Below are positions 1 to 8,091 of a stretch of DNA of 33,646 bases, piece by piece. Location of the stretch: positions 1 through 33,646 of the forward strand of contig MHAR01000026.1 in the NCBI GenBank assembly GCA_001803045.1, given 5' to 3'. The DNA is from Ignavibacteria bacterium RIFOXYB12_FULL_35_14 (GTDB lineage Bacteria > Bacteroidota > Ignavibacteria > Ignavibacteriales > Ignavibacteriaceae). The position numbers and the translations under genes were made by a program. The stretch's first letter is position 1. Every line of letters starts with the position of its first letter. The notes under the pieces are model-generated. The model ran no database searches, had not been told where the DNA came from, and worked only from the letters and a program-made list of their open reading frames with translations.

Positions 1-113
1 CAAGGCTATAGAAATTTTGATAATCTGAGGATTGCCATTCTCTTCTTCAACGGCAAACTCAACTTATTTTCACACTATTAACGGTAGAACCTTAGTTTTT
101 AAACAATATGTTC

Positions 114-191
114 ACAATCCCAGCGGGATTGTATGTTTGTAATACCTGTTGAGAAAACAACAAAACATTACTCAACTCCGGTAGGAGTTGA
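114..191. repeat. Two REP-like palindromes beside the Y1 transposase
   Basis: Two short perfect hairpins lie immediately downstream of the transposase stop codon. The first is ACAATCCC-AGC-GGGATTGT (114-132, 8-bp stem) and the second is TCAACTCC-GGTA-GGAGTTGA (172-191, 8-bp stem), with about 40 nt between them. Pairs of small GC-richer palindromes in AT-rich intergenic DNA next to a Y1 transposase are the usual arrangement of REP/RAYT loci. The stems differ in sequence, so they are not copies of one unit. No T-run follows either stem, so neither looks like a classical terminator. Confidence 0.6.
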
Positions 192-207
192 ACTCTCTGA
201 TAAAACT

Positions 208-669
208 CTATTCTACATCCTCAAAAATAAATTTCTCATAAAAAACAACCTCAAATTTTTTTAACATTTCGATATATTCTTCTCTAAATGTTTTTTTCTG
301 GTGATGTTTTTCTTGGTTCTCAATGTACTTTATAACTTTGTCTAGTTGTGATCGTGAGTATGAAAATCCGCCATATCCCTCTTGCCAGCTAAATTTACCA
401 TGTAACCATCGCTGTTCGTTAACATAATTAGTTGAGCATCTTTTTACTTCCTTCACAAGATCTGAAAGCGCTTCGGCGGGATTTAATCCTATTAGGAAAT
501 GAATATGATTTGGTACTCCGTTAATTGAGATAAGCTTATGCTTCTTATTGCGAATTATTCCAGTCATATATTTGTAAAGATTTTCTTTCTTCGCACCGGG
601 AATTAAACAATGTCTGCCTTTCACTACAATCACAATTTGAATATAGATTTGTGTATAAGTGTTAGCCAT
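208..669 (-). CDS. REP-associated tyrosine transposase (RAYT; IS200/IS605-like Y1 transposase)
   Basis: This 153-residue protein belongs to the Y1 (HUH) single-strand transposase superfamily. These enzymes cut and join single-stranded DNA at hairpin-marked ends through a 5'-phosphotyrosine link. The HUH metal-binding motif is visible as HIH (residues 55-57, in PNHIHFLIG). The probable catalytic helix is VIKYIENQEKHH, with nucleophile Tyr115 and metal-ligand Gln119. The WQEGYGGFSYSRSQ stretch (95-108) is characteristic of the branch often called RAYT or 'transposase' in FCB genomes. The length is normal and no frame disruption is seen, so it may be active. No TnpB/IscB partner gene is adjacent. 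The palindromes at 114-191 lie on its 3' side. A GAAAGG ribosome-binding-like sequence precedes the ATG. The fold is confident. The choice between a RAYT and a free-standing IS is inferred from the missing tnpB and the flanking palindromes. Confidence 0.88.
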   Translation of the reverse strand: MANTYTQIYIQIVIVVKGRHCLIPGAKKENLYKYMTGIIRNKKHKLISINGVPNHIHFLIGLNPAEALSDLVKEVKRCSTNYVNEQRWLHGKFSWQEGYGGFSYSRSQLDKVIKYIENQEKHHQKKTFREEYIEMLKKFEVVFYEKFIFEDVE

Positions 670-880
670 GTTGGTTGCCTTTCAAAATTACGTATCAGTA
701 ATAAAAAAATAAGATGACTCAGCCAAATAAAATTAGTATCGAAATTTATCTCCGTATCGAATTATGAAGGTTGGATCACCGATTTATTTCCTTTAATAAT
801 TTATAAAATACTCATGTATGAATCAAAATCTAGGTAAAATACATTTCAATTCTTGTTAAATTTGAAGCACAAATAAACTG

Positions 881-2056
881 ATGCATAGCTGGAAAAGAAA
901 TCTTATTGTTATTTGGATATGCCAATTTGTTGCAATGATTGGCATGAGCGCAATTGTTCCCTTCCTTCCATTATTTGTCCGTGAACTTGGTGTTGTGAGC
1001 TTAGAAGAAACTGCTTATTGGAGCGGGTTGGTTTTTGCCGGCCCTTTTTTCATTTCATTTTTTCTTACGCCGATATGGGGAAATCTCGGAGATAAATACG
1101 GTCGAAAGATGATGACTGTACGTGCAGTATTGGGATTAGCCATTGCACAAGTTTTAGTCGGTTTATCACAAGATGTCACACAACTTTTTCTTGCCAGATT
1201 AGTTCAAGGTTTATTAAGCGGATTTCTTCCTGCTGCGATGGCATTAGTTGCCGCAAATACGCCAAAAGAAAAAACGGGCTATGCTTTAGGATTACTTCAA
1301 TCTGCAACTGCCGGCGGAACTGTTCTAGGACCATTACTAGGTGGTTTCATTTCAGATATCTTTGGTTTTAGAAGTGTGTTTTTTATCGTCGCAGGATTGC
1401 TGATCATAACTGGAATTACAGTTATCATTTTTGTTATTGAAGAAAAATCCTCAGTTGAAAAAAGTGACCATTCTTTTATTGACAATTGGAAGTATCTTCT
1501 TGGCAATCAAAAACTTTTACTTCCAGCAATAATGATTATGCTCACCGCTTTCGGAATTTCTTTTATTAGACCTACGTTTGTTCTATACATTGAAACATTC
1601 TCGGTTTCGACTAAATTTCTTCCAACGATTACCGGGGCTTTGTACAGCATCGTTGGTTTTTTTTCTATTTTTTCCGCTGCATGGTGGGGACGCAGAGTTG
1701 AAAAAACTGGAATTGCTAAAAATGTAATTTATGCATCATTATTAACCGGTGTAATGTACGTAGCTCACTCTATTGTTTATGATGTTTATTTTCTCATACC
1801 AATACGAATTCTGCTTGGATTTGGTTACGGTGCCTTATCACCATTAATTTTTACCGCAATCAGCAACAATGTTTCTTCAGAAAGAAAAGGCGGCGTATTA
1901 GGAGTCGGATCAAGCTTTCAGATTTTAGGAAATATGCTTGGTCCGGTTTTAGGCGGCTTTAGCGCCGGACTTTTAGGACTAAGAATTTCCTTTGCGATAA
2001 CCGGAATATTTTTTCTTATCATTACAATAATTGCCCATCTCAAAATTAAGGAATGA
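881..2056 (+). CDS. MFS drug/solute exporter (DHA1, MdtG-like)
   Basis: A 391-residue integral membrane protein with the hydrophobic pattern of a 12-helix major facilitator. The family loop motif A between TM2 and TM3 is GNLGDKYGRK (residues 67-76). The antiporter motif C in TM5 reads GPLLGG (150-155), which is typical of proton-driven exporters. The N-terminal start (NLIVIWICQFVAMIGMSAI then VPFLPLFVRELGV) resembles the MdtG/DHA1 multidrug-efflux branch. It probably exports a small hydrophobic compound in exchange for protons at the inner membrane; the substrate cannot be told from sequence. The length is typical and the gene is complete. The ATG lacks a strong Shine-Dalgarno sequence. It stands alone: the transposase upstream points away, and 657 nt of non-coding DNA follow. 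Confidence 0.85.
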   Translation: MHSWKRNLIVIWICQFVAMIGMSAIVPFLPLFVRELGVVSLEETAYWSGLVFAGPFFISFFLTPIWGNLGDKYGRKMMTVRAVLGLAIAQVLVGLSQDVTQLFLARLVQGLLSGFLPAAMALVAANTPKEKTGYALGLLQSATAGGTVLGPLLGGFISDIFGFRSVFFIVAGLLIITGITVIIFVIEEKSSVEKSDHSFIDNWKYLLGNQKLLLPAIMIMLTAFGISFIRPTFVLYIETFSVSTKFLPTITGALYSIVGFFSIFSAAWWGRRVEKTGIAKNVIYASLLTGVMYVAHSIVYDVYFLIPIRILLGFGYGALSPLIFTAISNNVSSERKGGVLGVGSSFQILGNMLGPVLGGFSAGLLGLRISFAITGIFFLIITIIAHLKIKE

Positions 2057-2713
2057 TTTATTGATGCAACACAAATTCATTATTTTTAATTACCAAACGA
2101 CATGTACCACGTAAAAAAAATCAAATTCAAAAAATAAATTTGATGAAAACAATCAGCAGCAAATGTGAATGTATATTTTGCTTATCTGTCCAAAATAAAT
2201 CTGAGTTTTTTATTAGAATTTTATACATCATGGTGCAATTATGAAAAATAAGCTGATAAGGTTTTGTTTCAATAGATATCTGTGGTTACTAAGGTTGAAA
2301 AAAGAAATATTCTTTTGTGGATTAAATATCTAAAGGCGTTAACCTTAGTGACAAACTAAGATAAATCGGACTGACCTTATCAGCTTATTTATAAGATTAA
2401 GAAACTAGATTTAATCATGTTTTAAGGATCCCATTCAAACAACCGAAATATTTTGGATTAAGTAATAGAGGAAAAAATGCTTTAATGGGGGATAGAAAGC
2501 TGAAATTGATAAAAACAATCCAACACGATTTGATTTCCAAATTTTTTCTGAGTATTAAATATATTTTTAGATAGCGATGATATTTTACCCTTTTGGCATT
2601 TGACCATCTGTGATATCAGAGGCACAAAAAAAATATTATTATCTGAAACCATTGACAATGTGCCAAATTTTTCAAAAATTGATGTAACAATAAAATAACT
2701 TTTGGAGGCAGCT
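2057..2713. other. Long intergenic region with a nested inverted repeat
   Basis: These 657 nt separate the MFS gene from the first T9SS cargo gene. They hold a weak AT stem (ATCAAATT at 2120-2127 with AATTTGAT at 2137-2144) and the nested inverted-repeat element at 2246-2390, annotated separately. The promoter for the cargo gene should lie in 2400-2700. A TTGACA hexamer is present near 2654 but has no convincing -10 partner, so no promoter is called. I see no credible coding sequence. Confidence 0.6.
2246..2390. repeat. 145-nt nested inverted-repeat element (MITE-like or structured RNA)
   Basis: The outer arms AAATAAGCTGATAAGGT (2246-2262) and its exact reverse complement (2374-2390) give a perfect 17-bp stem. 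Inside, GTTACTAAGGTT (2285-2296) pairs with AACCTTAGTGAC (2341-2352) with one mismatch. Near the tip, AAAAGAA (2300-2306) pairs with TTCTTTT (2310-2316). The arms are therefore arranged concentrically, as in a long cruciform or folded transcript. There is no ORF inside and no clear target-site duplication at the edges. It could be a miniature inverted-repeat transposable element, a structured RNA, or a decayed element. The repeat is seen directly; its nature is inferred. Confidence 0.65.
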
Positions 2714-4192
2714 ATGAAATTTTTACATACTCTTTTAATTCTCACCTTTTTTCTCTCTCTTTTAATTCCTTATTCCGCATTACAATCCCAAACATTTGAT
2801 GGTGACTGGAATTGTTTATATGCAACTATTGATGATCAACCGAATGCTACTGGGCTTAGGACTATGTCAGTTGGCGTTATAAAAGAAAATACTTTTGTAG
2901 CATTAGTATCTCCTGCTCCAACTGAGTTAACAAATACTTTTTCATACTTAGTCGGCTACACTAATGCCGATTCAGTTAACGGGAGGATGGGTTTTTTTGA
3001 ATATAATCAATTGGACTTAATCACTCAATGGTCCAGCGGATTTGATGCTGTTGATATGAGACGTGCATGTGATATTGCGGTTACTCCCGATTCTTTTGTT
3101 TATGTAACTAATAACGATCTTGATAGAAACGTCCTTGTTTTCAAAATGTCCGAAGATGCTATTGTATCTACAGAATACCGAATTGTAACCGGAGCTGATT
3201 CGATCTGGGCAATTGATGTTGATGAATCAGGCAGAGTATATGTAACAACTATTGGAACTGCTCCCAACGTAGGTAATGTGTTGGTTTTTGAGGGTTTTCA
3301 AAAGGAGCAAGATGCATGGGCTGTAAATCATTCCCTTGCACCCATAGCCACATTAAGTCTTCCGGATACCGGAAGAACAAGGGGAGTTGCAGTGAATGCC
3401 GAAGGAACTGTAATTTACGTTTCCAATTGGGATGTTGATAAAGTCTATTGTTTTACCGGAGACCCAACAACAGGATACGCACTCAACCCCGCTTTTGATT
3501 GCACGGTTCATGATACTCTATCGGCAACCACAGGCGCACCTTTAAATCCTGGTCCATGGGGATTAGGATTTATGGACACCAAAAATGTACTTTTTGTTTC
3601 GATGGCTAATAATTTCCAAACAGGTGTTGGATATCAATACGGAAGAGTTTATGCAATTAATCCTAACACCGGAGTAATCTTAGACACCATAGACTGTGCT
3701 GCCTGGAATTTTACTAACACCGGCAGTTGGAGTTCCAGACCGGGTGGAACAATGGGAACCGTATCGGGATATACTTCACCTTACAACGTACATTTTGACG
3801 AGAATTTTAATGTTTATAATCAATCCTTTTATGGTTGGACGGTTGATAAGTGGCAATTCTCAGGTACAATTCCTACAATTCCACTTACGATTACCGGAAT
3901 TGAAAAGGATGAAAACACTATACCTAAGCAATTCAGCTTAGCACAAAATTATCCAAACCCATTTAATCCGAGCACAACAATAGAATTTTCGCTGCCGCAA
4001 GATGCAGATATTTCTTTATCTGTTTATGCTGTTACAGGCGAATTGGTTACGACTTTAATTAATAATTCGACCTTTACAAAAGGAAATTACAAGCTGACAT
4101 TTGATGCATCTAAGCTTGCATCAGGAAATTACATTTATGTTCTTACAAATAATGATTTGAAACTATCGCGAAAAATGTCCTTAATTAAATAA
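2714..4192 (+). CDS. Secreted beta-propeller-like protein with T9SS C-terminal sorting domain
   Basis: The start is placed at the ATG at 2714, five bases after a strong GGAGG (2704-2708), rather than the in-frame TTG at 2702; this gives 492 residues. The N-terminus is a signal peptide (KFLHTLLILTFFLSLLIPYS). The body holds repeated segments such as AIDVDESGRVYVTTIG and GVAVNAEGTVIYVSNWDVD, which look like NHL/SMP-30-type six-bladed propeller blades. The last 85 residues are a type A T9SS sorting domain beginning FSLAQNYPNPFNPSTTIEF and ending with the typical KMSLIK tail. It is expected to cross the outer membrane by T9SS and be released or surface-anchored after tail cleavage. Ligand and activity are unknown. 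It is the first of three cargo genes in a row. Confidence 0.85.
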   Translation: MKFLHTLLILTFFLSLLIPYSALQSQTFDGDWNCLYATIDDQPNATGLRTMSVGVIKENTFVALVSPAPTELTNTFSYLVGYTNADSVNGRMGFFEYNQLDLITQWSSGFDAVDMRRACDIAVTPDSFVYVTNNDLDRNVLVFKMSEDAIVSTEYRIVTGADSIWAIDVDESGRVYVTTIGTAPNVGNVLVFEGFQKEQDAWAVNHSLAPIATLSLPDTGRTRGVAVNAEGTVIYVSNWDVDKVYCFTGDPTTGYALNPAFDCTVHDTLSATTGAPLNPGPWGLGFMDTKNVLFVSMANNFQTGVGYQYGRVYAINPNTGVILDTIDCAAWNFTNTGSWSSRPGGTMGTVSGYTSPYNVHFDENFNVYNQSFYGWTVDKWQFSGTIPTIPLTITGIEKDENTIPKQFSLAQNYPNPFNPSTTIEFSLPQDADISLSVYAVTGELVTTLINNSTFTKGNYKLTFDASKLASGNYIYVLTNNDLKLSRKMSLIK

Positions 4193-4219
4193 TTTCTATC
4201 AACTAACTTGGAGGTTACT

Positions 4220-6082
4220 ATGAAGTTCAGAAATCTTTTACTCATTGTTCTCTTTGCCGCTCCTCTTGCATTCGGGCAATTGTTCACAAGAGTTGCGGAA
4301 CTCCCGTTACCCGCTCCTGAAAATGCAGGTTTCGGGAATATGGTTGCTGGTGTTGATTTTGATGGTGATGGTTACACTGAGATCTATCTTGTCAATAATG
4401 ACTGGACTGATGCAGGACAGGAATTACTTCCTACGATTTATGCATACGAATTTGATGGGTCAGCATTTATTTTAGTTTGGCAAGCCACATTGGCTCCGGA
4501 TATTGTACTTCAAAATACATGGCCACCTTTAACCTGGGGTGATCTAGACAAAGACGGAAGACCAGAAATTATTTGGGGACCTGTTAATTTTTCTCCATAT
4601 CTTTCAAATCATCCACGAGTTATCGTTTATGAATATGCAGGTGATGGTTCTAATAATTTAGGCGTACCAGATCTTGCTAATCCTGGTAATTGGCTGCCAA
4701 ATTCCAAATGGGCAATTGATACAACTGCCGGTGTTAACCTGCGGCCATTCCGTATGGTAGTTGGTGATCCCGATGCCGATGGAACTAATGAATTAATGTT
4801 CTGCACACGTGCCGGAGGTTTCAATTTTGGCGTGGCTTCTGTCAGCAGCATTCCCAACAATGGAGATGGTTCTGAGACATGGACACTGGAATACAGCGGT
4901 GGTACTGGAACTGCTTACGACATCGCAAACATCGGCAACAAAGCCTATGTTATTTTAACCGGTGGAAATGTACTGCCTTTTAAATATGAAACCGGTGCAT
5001 GGGCTGCATTGCCTGCCCAAGCAGGTTTAGTTCCAGGTGGTTCATGGAATTCTGCATGTGTCGTTGACATTGACGGTAATACATCAAAAGAAATATTGGT
5101 TGCCGGCAATGGCAGTACCGAACGTAAAATCTATTTGCTGCAGCAATCTGGTGATACTTTAATTAGCAGCGTTATTGCTGATTATGCTGCATTAGCTGGT
5201 ATTGGCGGCAGATTGTATGGCGGCGCTGCGGGTGATATTGGTGTTAACGGTATGGCGGATTTTGTTTTTGGAACCAGAGATGCTAATCCCGATAATGCAT
5301 CAATATTTAGATTAGAATATCTCGGTGGAGATATCACTCAATCAGCTAGTTATGCTGCATCGGTAATAGACAAAGGTTATGTTACACCTGCTTTTGGACC
5401 CGGCAGATGGATGCATGTTGCTATTGCAGAAGTCGATGGAGATGCAAACCAGGAAGTTCTTTACGGTGAGGGAACCGGTGAAATGGCACCCATAATTGTG
5501 CTTGATGAAACCGGGCAATTGCCTGTTGAACTGAAATCATTCTCCGCTTCTGTTTCTGATGGATTCGTTAATCTAACCTGGTCTACTGCAACAGAGACTA
5601 ACAACAAAGGATTTGAAATACAGAGAAAAGCAAATGGAAATGATTTTGCTGCAATCGGATATGTTCAAGGAAAAGGAACAACCACTCAAATACAAAGCTA
5701 TTCTTTCGTTGATAACGACGTTCAATCCGGTAAATATCAATATCGTTTGAAACAAATCGATCTTGATGGAAGCTACTCTATTTCGAGCATTGTTGAAGTT
5801 TCTATTTTGAGCCCAATTGAATTCAGTCTTGCTCAAAACTATCCTAATCCGTTTAACCCAAGCACAACAATTAACTTCTCTCTTGCAAAAGAATCGAATG
5901 TTAATTTGAAGGTGTTTAATTTACTCGGACAGGAAATCATCTCGCTTGTAAATAATGAATTCATGACTGCAGGAAGCTACTCATTCAAATTTGATGCTTC
6001 AACACTCGCAAGCGGAACTTATATTTACAGATTAGAAGCAGGTGATTTTGTTCAGACAAAGAAGATGACGCTGACGAAGTAA
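4220..6082 (+). CDS. Secreted FG-GAP/VCBS-repeat protein with FN3-like and T9SS sorting domains
   Basis: The start chosen is the ATG at 4220, preceded by GGAGG at 4210-4214, not the in-frame TTG at 4208; the product has 620 residues. A signal peptide ends near AFG/Q (residue 19-20). At least six FG-GAP-like blades follow, with calcium-loop motifs such as DFDGDG (46-51), DLDKDGRPE, DPDADGTNE and EVDGDANQE, suggesting an integrin-alpha-type seven-bladed propeller. Next comes an FN3-like linker domain starting LPVELKSFSASV, with the GFEIQRK and YRLKQIDLDG signatures seen in many T9SS cargo proteins. The protein ends in a type A sorting domain (FSLAQNYPNPFNPSTTINF through KKMTLTK). It is probably a cell-surface adhesion or binding protein; the ligand is unknown. 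A strong terminator follows. Confidence 0.87.
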   Translation: MKFRNLLLIVLFAAPLAFGQLFTRVAELPLPAPENAGFGNMVAGVDFDGDGYTEIYLVNNDWTDAGQELLPTIYAYEFDGSAFILVWQATLAPDIVLQNTWPPLTWGDLDKDGRPEIIWGPVNFSPYLSNHPRVIVYEYAGDGSNNLGVPDLANPGNWLPNSKWAIDTTAGVNLRPFRMVVGDPDADGTNELMFCTRAGGFNFGVASVSSIPNNGDGSETWTLEYSGGTGTAYDIANIGNKAYVILTGGNVLPFKYETGAWAALPAQAGLVPGGSWNSACVVDIDGNTSKEILVAGNGSTERKIYLLQQSGDTLISSVIADYAALAGIGGRLYGGAAGDIGVNGMADFVFGTRDANPDNASIFRLEYLGGDITQSASYAASVIDKGYVTPAFGPGRWMHVAIAEVDGDANQEVLYGEGTGEMAPIIVLDETGQLPVELKSFSASVSDGFVNLTWSTATETNNKGFEIQRKANGNDFAAIGYVQGKGTTTQIQSYSFVDNDVQSGKYQYRLKQIDLDGSYSISSIVEVSILSPIEFSLAQNYPNPFNPSTTINFSLAKESNVNLKVFNLLGQEIISLVNNEFMTAGSYSFKFDASTLASGTYIYRLEAGDFVQTKKMTLTK

Positions 6083-6105
6083 AATCATTTCTTAATATTC
6101 TTCAT

Positions 6106-6140
6106 GAAAAGCCAGGCGAATAGCTTGGCTTTTCTTTTTT
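6106..6140 (+). terminator. Intrinsic terminator after the FG-GAP gene
   Basis: GAAAAGCCAGGC (6106-6117) pairs with GCTTGGCTTTTC (6123-6134) over 12 bp with one G-T pair and a 5-nt loop. A run of six T residues follows directly. It is 24 nt past the stop codon, a textbook rho-independent terminator. Confidence 0.9.
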
Positions 6141-6144
6141 ACAA

Positions 6145-6240
6145 CAAACCCAGTTTCTTAAATCGCTTTTGATTTAGCATAAGGTAAGATTCACCTTAAA
6201 TGTGAGTCTCACCTTTGCGTAATGATCGTCATGAATAATT
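6145..6240. repeat. Mosaic of intergenic repeat fragments
   Basis: CAAACCCAGTTTCTT (6145-6159) matches 7851-7865 at 14 of 15 positions; at 7851 it forms one arm of a palindrome. An imperfect inverted repeat follows: AAGGTAAGATTCAC (6181-6194) against GTGAGTCTCACCTT (6202-6215), 12 of 14 pairing. It is flanked by TTTGCGTAA (6214-6222), a word also present at the end of the 8590-8758 element. I read this as decayed pieces of the same intergenic repeat family. A regulatory role upstream of the gene at 6365 is also possible. Confidence 0.45.
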
Positions 6241-6364
6241 AATAAAATTTTCCTTCCCTATTTGCTTTTGTGTTTTATTAATTTAACTTTAGACAAGGGC
6301 AAAATATAAACCTAAGTTCACAAATAGTTTTTAACCATTACAAAATAAATTAGTGGGAAGTGCT

Positions 6365-7663
6365 ATGAGAAAAATATTATTACTTACAATTTTTCTTTTC
6401 AATTTATTATTAGACATCAATGTATTTGGGCAATTACTTATTGAAGATTTCAATTTTACTGGCAATTTAACAGATAATGGTTATACTGCTCATAGCGTTG
6501 GAGGTACCAACCCATTAGCCACAACAACTGGTTTAACATATAGTGGTTATTTAGGTAGTGATATTGGCAATGCCGTATTAATTGGAAACGCAGGTGGTGA
6601 AGACGTGAACAAAGGATTTACTGAAGTAAACACGGACGGTGCAGTAATTTATTATTCACTTTTAGTGAATGTAACTGATGCTGCATCTTCCAAATCCGGT
6701 GATTATTTTTTCCACATTGGGAATAGAAGTTCCTTAACTAGTTTTACACAATTTGCTGCTCGCATATTCGCCAGAATATCAAGCGATAATATTAATTTTG
6801 GTATTTCCAATACATCAACAGCAACTTATGGTACTACAAATTTCTCAAAGAATATTACTTACTTATTAATTGTAAAGTACACTATTAACACTTCTGGTGT
6901 GGACGACGTGTCGCTCTGGGTTTTTTCATCTGGTGTACCTTCCACCGAGATTGGTGCAGGAATTGCCGAAGTTACAAATTCACTTGATGGAGAAGATGTA
7001 ATTGACGCATTTGGAATCAGACAAGGTTCAAGTACAACTCAACCTCAAATTGTGCTTGATGGTATTCGTATTGCAACATCATGGTCACAAGCTCCTCTCC
7101 CTGTCGAACTCTCATCCTTTTCTGCTTTCGTTAATGGCAGCGCAGTTAATTTAAAATGGCATACTAAAACCGAGGTAAATAATTACGGATTTGAGATTCT
7201 TCGCTCCACTCAGAATGACAATGATAGCTGGACGAAGATTGGTTTTGTAAATGGACACGGAAACAGCAACTCACCTAAGGATTATAGCTTCACGGATAGA
7301 AGTATATTGAGCGGTAAGTTCATTTACCGTCTAAAACAAATTGATACTGATGGTAAATACGAATACAGCAAAGAGGTTGAAGTGGATTTAGGTTTACCAA
7401 AAAATTATTCACTTGAACAGAATTATCCCAATCCATTTAACCCAAGCACCGTAATCAGTTGGCAGTCTCCAGTCGGCAGCCAGCAAGTAATTAAGTTGTT
7501 TGATGTTATTGGAAATGAAGTTGCCACGCTTATAAATGAATGGAAGGAAGCAGGCAGTCATTCACTTAAGTTTGATGCCAGCGATTTATCTTCGGGAGTA
7601 TATTATTATAAACTAACAACAGATAATTTTTCTTCAACGAAAAAAATGATATTGACAAAGTAA
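6365..7663 (+). CDS. Secreted lectin-like-fold protein with FN3-like and T9SS sorting domains
   Basis: The start is placed at the ATG at 6365, behind GGGAAG (6355-6360), rather than the GTG at 6353; the product is 432 residues. The signal peptide is KILLLTIFLFNLLLDINVFG. Residues of roughly 20-240 look like a concanavalin/LamG-type jelly-roll (LIEDFNFTGNLTDNGY, YFFHIGNRSS, GVDDVSLWVF, IVLDGIRIATSW), as often seen in T9SS-exported proteins without an assigned activity. An FN3-like domain follows (LPVELSSFSAFVNGSAVNL through YRLKQIDTDGKYEYSKEVE). The C-terminus is a type A sorting domain (YSLEQNYPNPFNPSTVISW through KKMILTK). No catalytic residues can be recognised. The gene is probably transcribed separately, because a terminator precedes it at 6106-6140. 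Confidence 0.82.
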   Translation: MRKILLLTIFLFNLLLDINVFGQLLIEDFNFTGNLTDNGYTAHSVGGTNPLATTTGLTYSGYLGSDIGNAVLIGNAGGEDVNKGFTEVNTDGAVIYYSLLVNVTDAASSKSGDYFFHIGNRSSLTSFTQFAARIFARISSDNINFGISNTSTATYGTTNFSKNITYLLIVKYTINTSGVDDVSLWVFSSGVPSTEIGAGIAEVTNSLDGEDVIDAFGIRQGSSTTQPQIVLDGIRIATSWSQAPLPVELSSFSAFVNGSAVNLKWHTKTEVNNYGFEILRSTQNDNDSWTKIGFVNGHGNSNSPKDYSFTDRSILSGKFIYRLKQIDTDGKYEYSKEVEVDLGLPKNYSLEQNYPNPFNPSTVISWQSPVGSQQVIKLFDVIGNEVATLINEWKEAGSHSLKFDASDLSSGVYYYKLTTDNFSSTKKMILTK

Positions 7664-7687
7664 CACTTTCTCCTTCCCCTCCTGTAG

Positions 7688-7722
7688 ATAGGGCAGACGC
7701 TTGTGTCTGCCCTATTTTATTT
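7688..7722 (+). terminator. Intrinsic terminator after the third T9SS cargo gene
   Basis: ATAGGGCAGAC (7688-7698) and GTCTGCCCTAT (7705-7715) form a perfect 11-bp stem with a 6-nt loop, followed by TTTATTTT. It closes the T9SS cargo block. Confidence 0.9.
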
Positions 7723-7808
7723 TCAATAGAGAGTGGGATCTTTTCATCCCAACATAAAACCTTTGACAAACTTTTAATAGTTAGCTAACTTTACATGAGC
7801 GATATTAA

Positions 7809-7933
7809 TTAGCAACTCATGTTACAAATGGAATGATGAAAATTCGCAAACAAACCCAGTTCCTTTGATTTTTAGTACTGTGCCTTAGGAACAGGGTTTG
7901 TATCCTTCACTTTTGCCTAAGGTAAATTAAAAA
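7809..7933. repeat. Palindrome-containing element with terminal inverted repeats, copy A
   Basis: The left end TTAGCAACTCATGTTAC (7809-7825) matches the reverse complement of the right end of the 8590-8758 element at 15 of 17 positions. The right end (7913-7933, starting TTGCCTAAGGTAAATTAA) matches the reverse complement of that element's left end at about 16 of 21. Inside is an inverted repeat, CAAACCCAGTTCCT (7851-7864) against AGGAACAGGGTTTG (7887-7900), with 13 of 14 pairing. It ends about 12 nt before tRNA-Ala. There is no ORF. It is probably a small non-autonomous element of the same family as 8590-8758. Confidence 0.5.
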
Positions 7934-7945
7934 TTTGAAATAATT

Positions 7946-8018
<73 letters not shown>

Positions 8019-8023
8019 CTTAA

Positions 8024-8076
8024 GGATCTGAGCCAAAGGCTCATCCGCCTCTGGCGGAGATCCCGCTTAGCTCCAC
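8024..8076 (+). repeat. Three-way-junction palindrome plus duplicated tRNA-Ala 3' end
   Basis: Directly after the tRNA, GGATC (8024-8028) and GATCC (8059-8063) enclose two back-to-back hairpins. They are TGAGCC-AAA-GGCTCA (8029-8043) and, after T8044's helix partner, CCGCC-TCT-GGCGG at 8045-8057, extended by T8044 and A8058. No base is left unpaired at the junction. The following 8059-8076 (GATCCCGCTTAGCTCCAC) repeats the tRNA 3' end 8002-8019 at 16 of 18 positions. The unit looks like a palindrome inserted near the T-arm with regeneration of the tRNA tail, or a decayed partial tRNA duplication. The sequence relation is seen directly; the mechanism is inferred. Confidence 0.65.
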
Positions 8077-8091
8077 AAGTTAAAGACACAC

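Noticed and set aside
857-864. TAAATTTG as a Bacteroidetes-type -7 promoter element (TAnnTTTG) for the MFS gene
   Set aside because: No TTTG-like -33 element is found at the expected distance, and this short word is frequent in AT-rich DNA.
2482-2745. Minus-strand ORF of 87 codons upstream of the first cargo gene
   Set aside because: It overlaps the signal-peptide region of a well-supported gene, has no recognisable domain, and has the composition of random AT-rich DNA.
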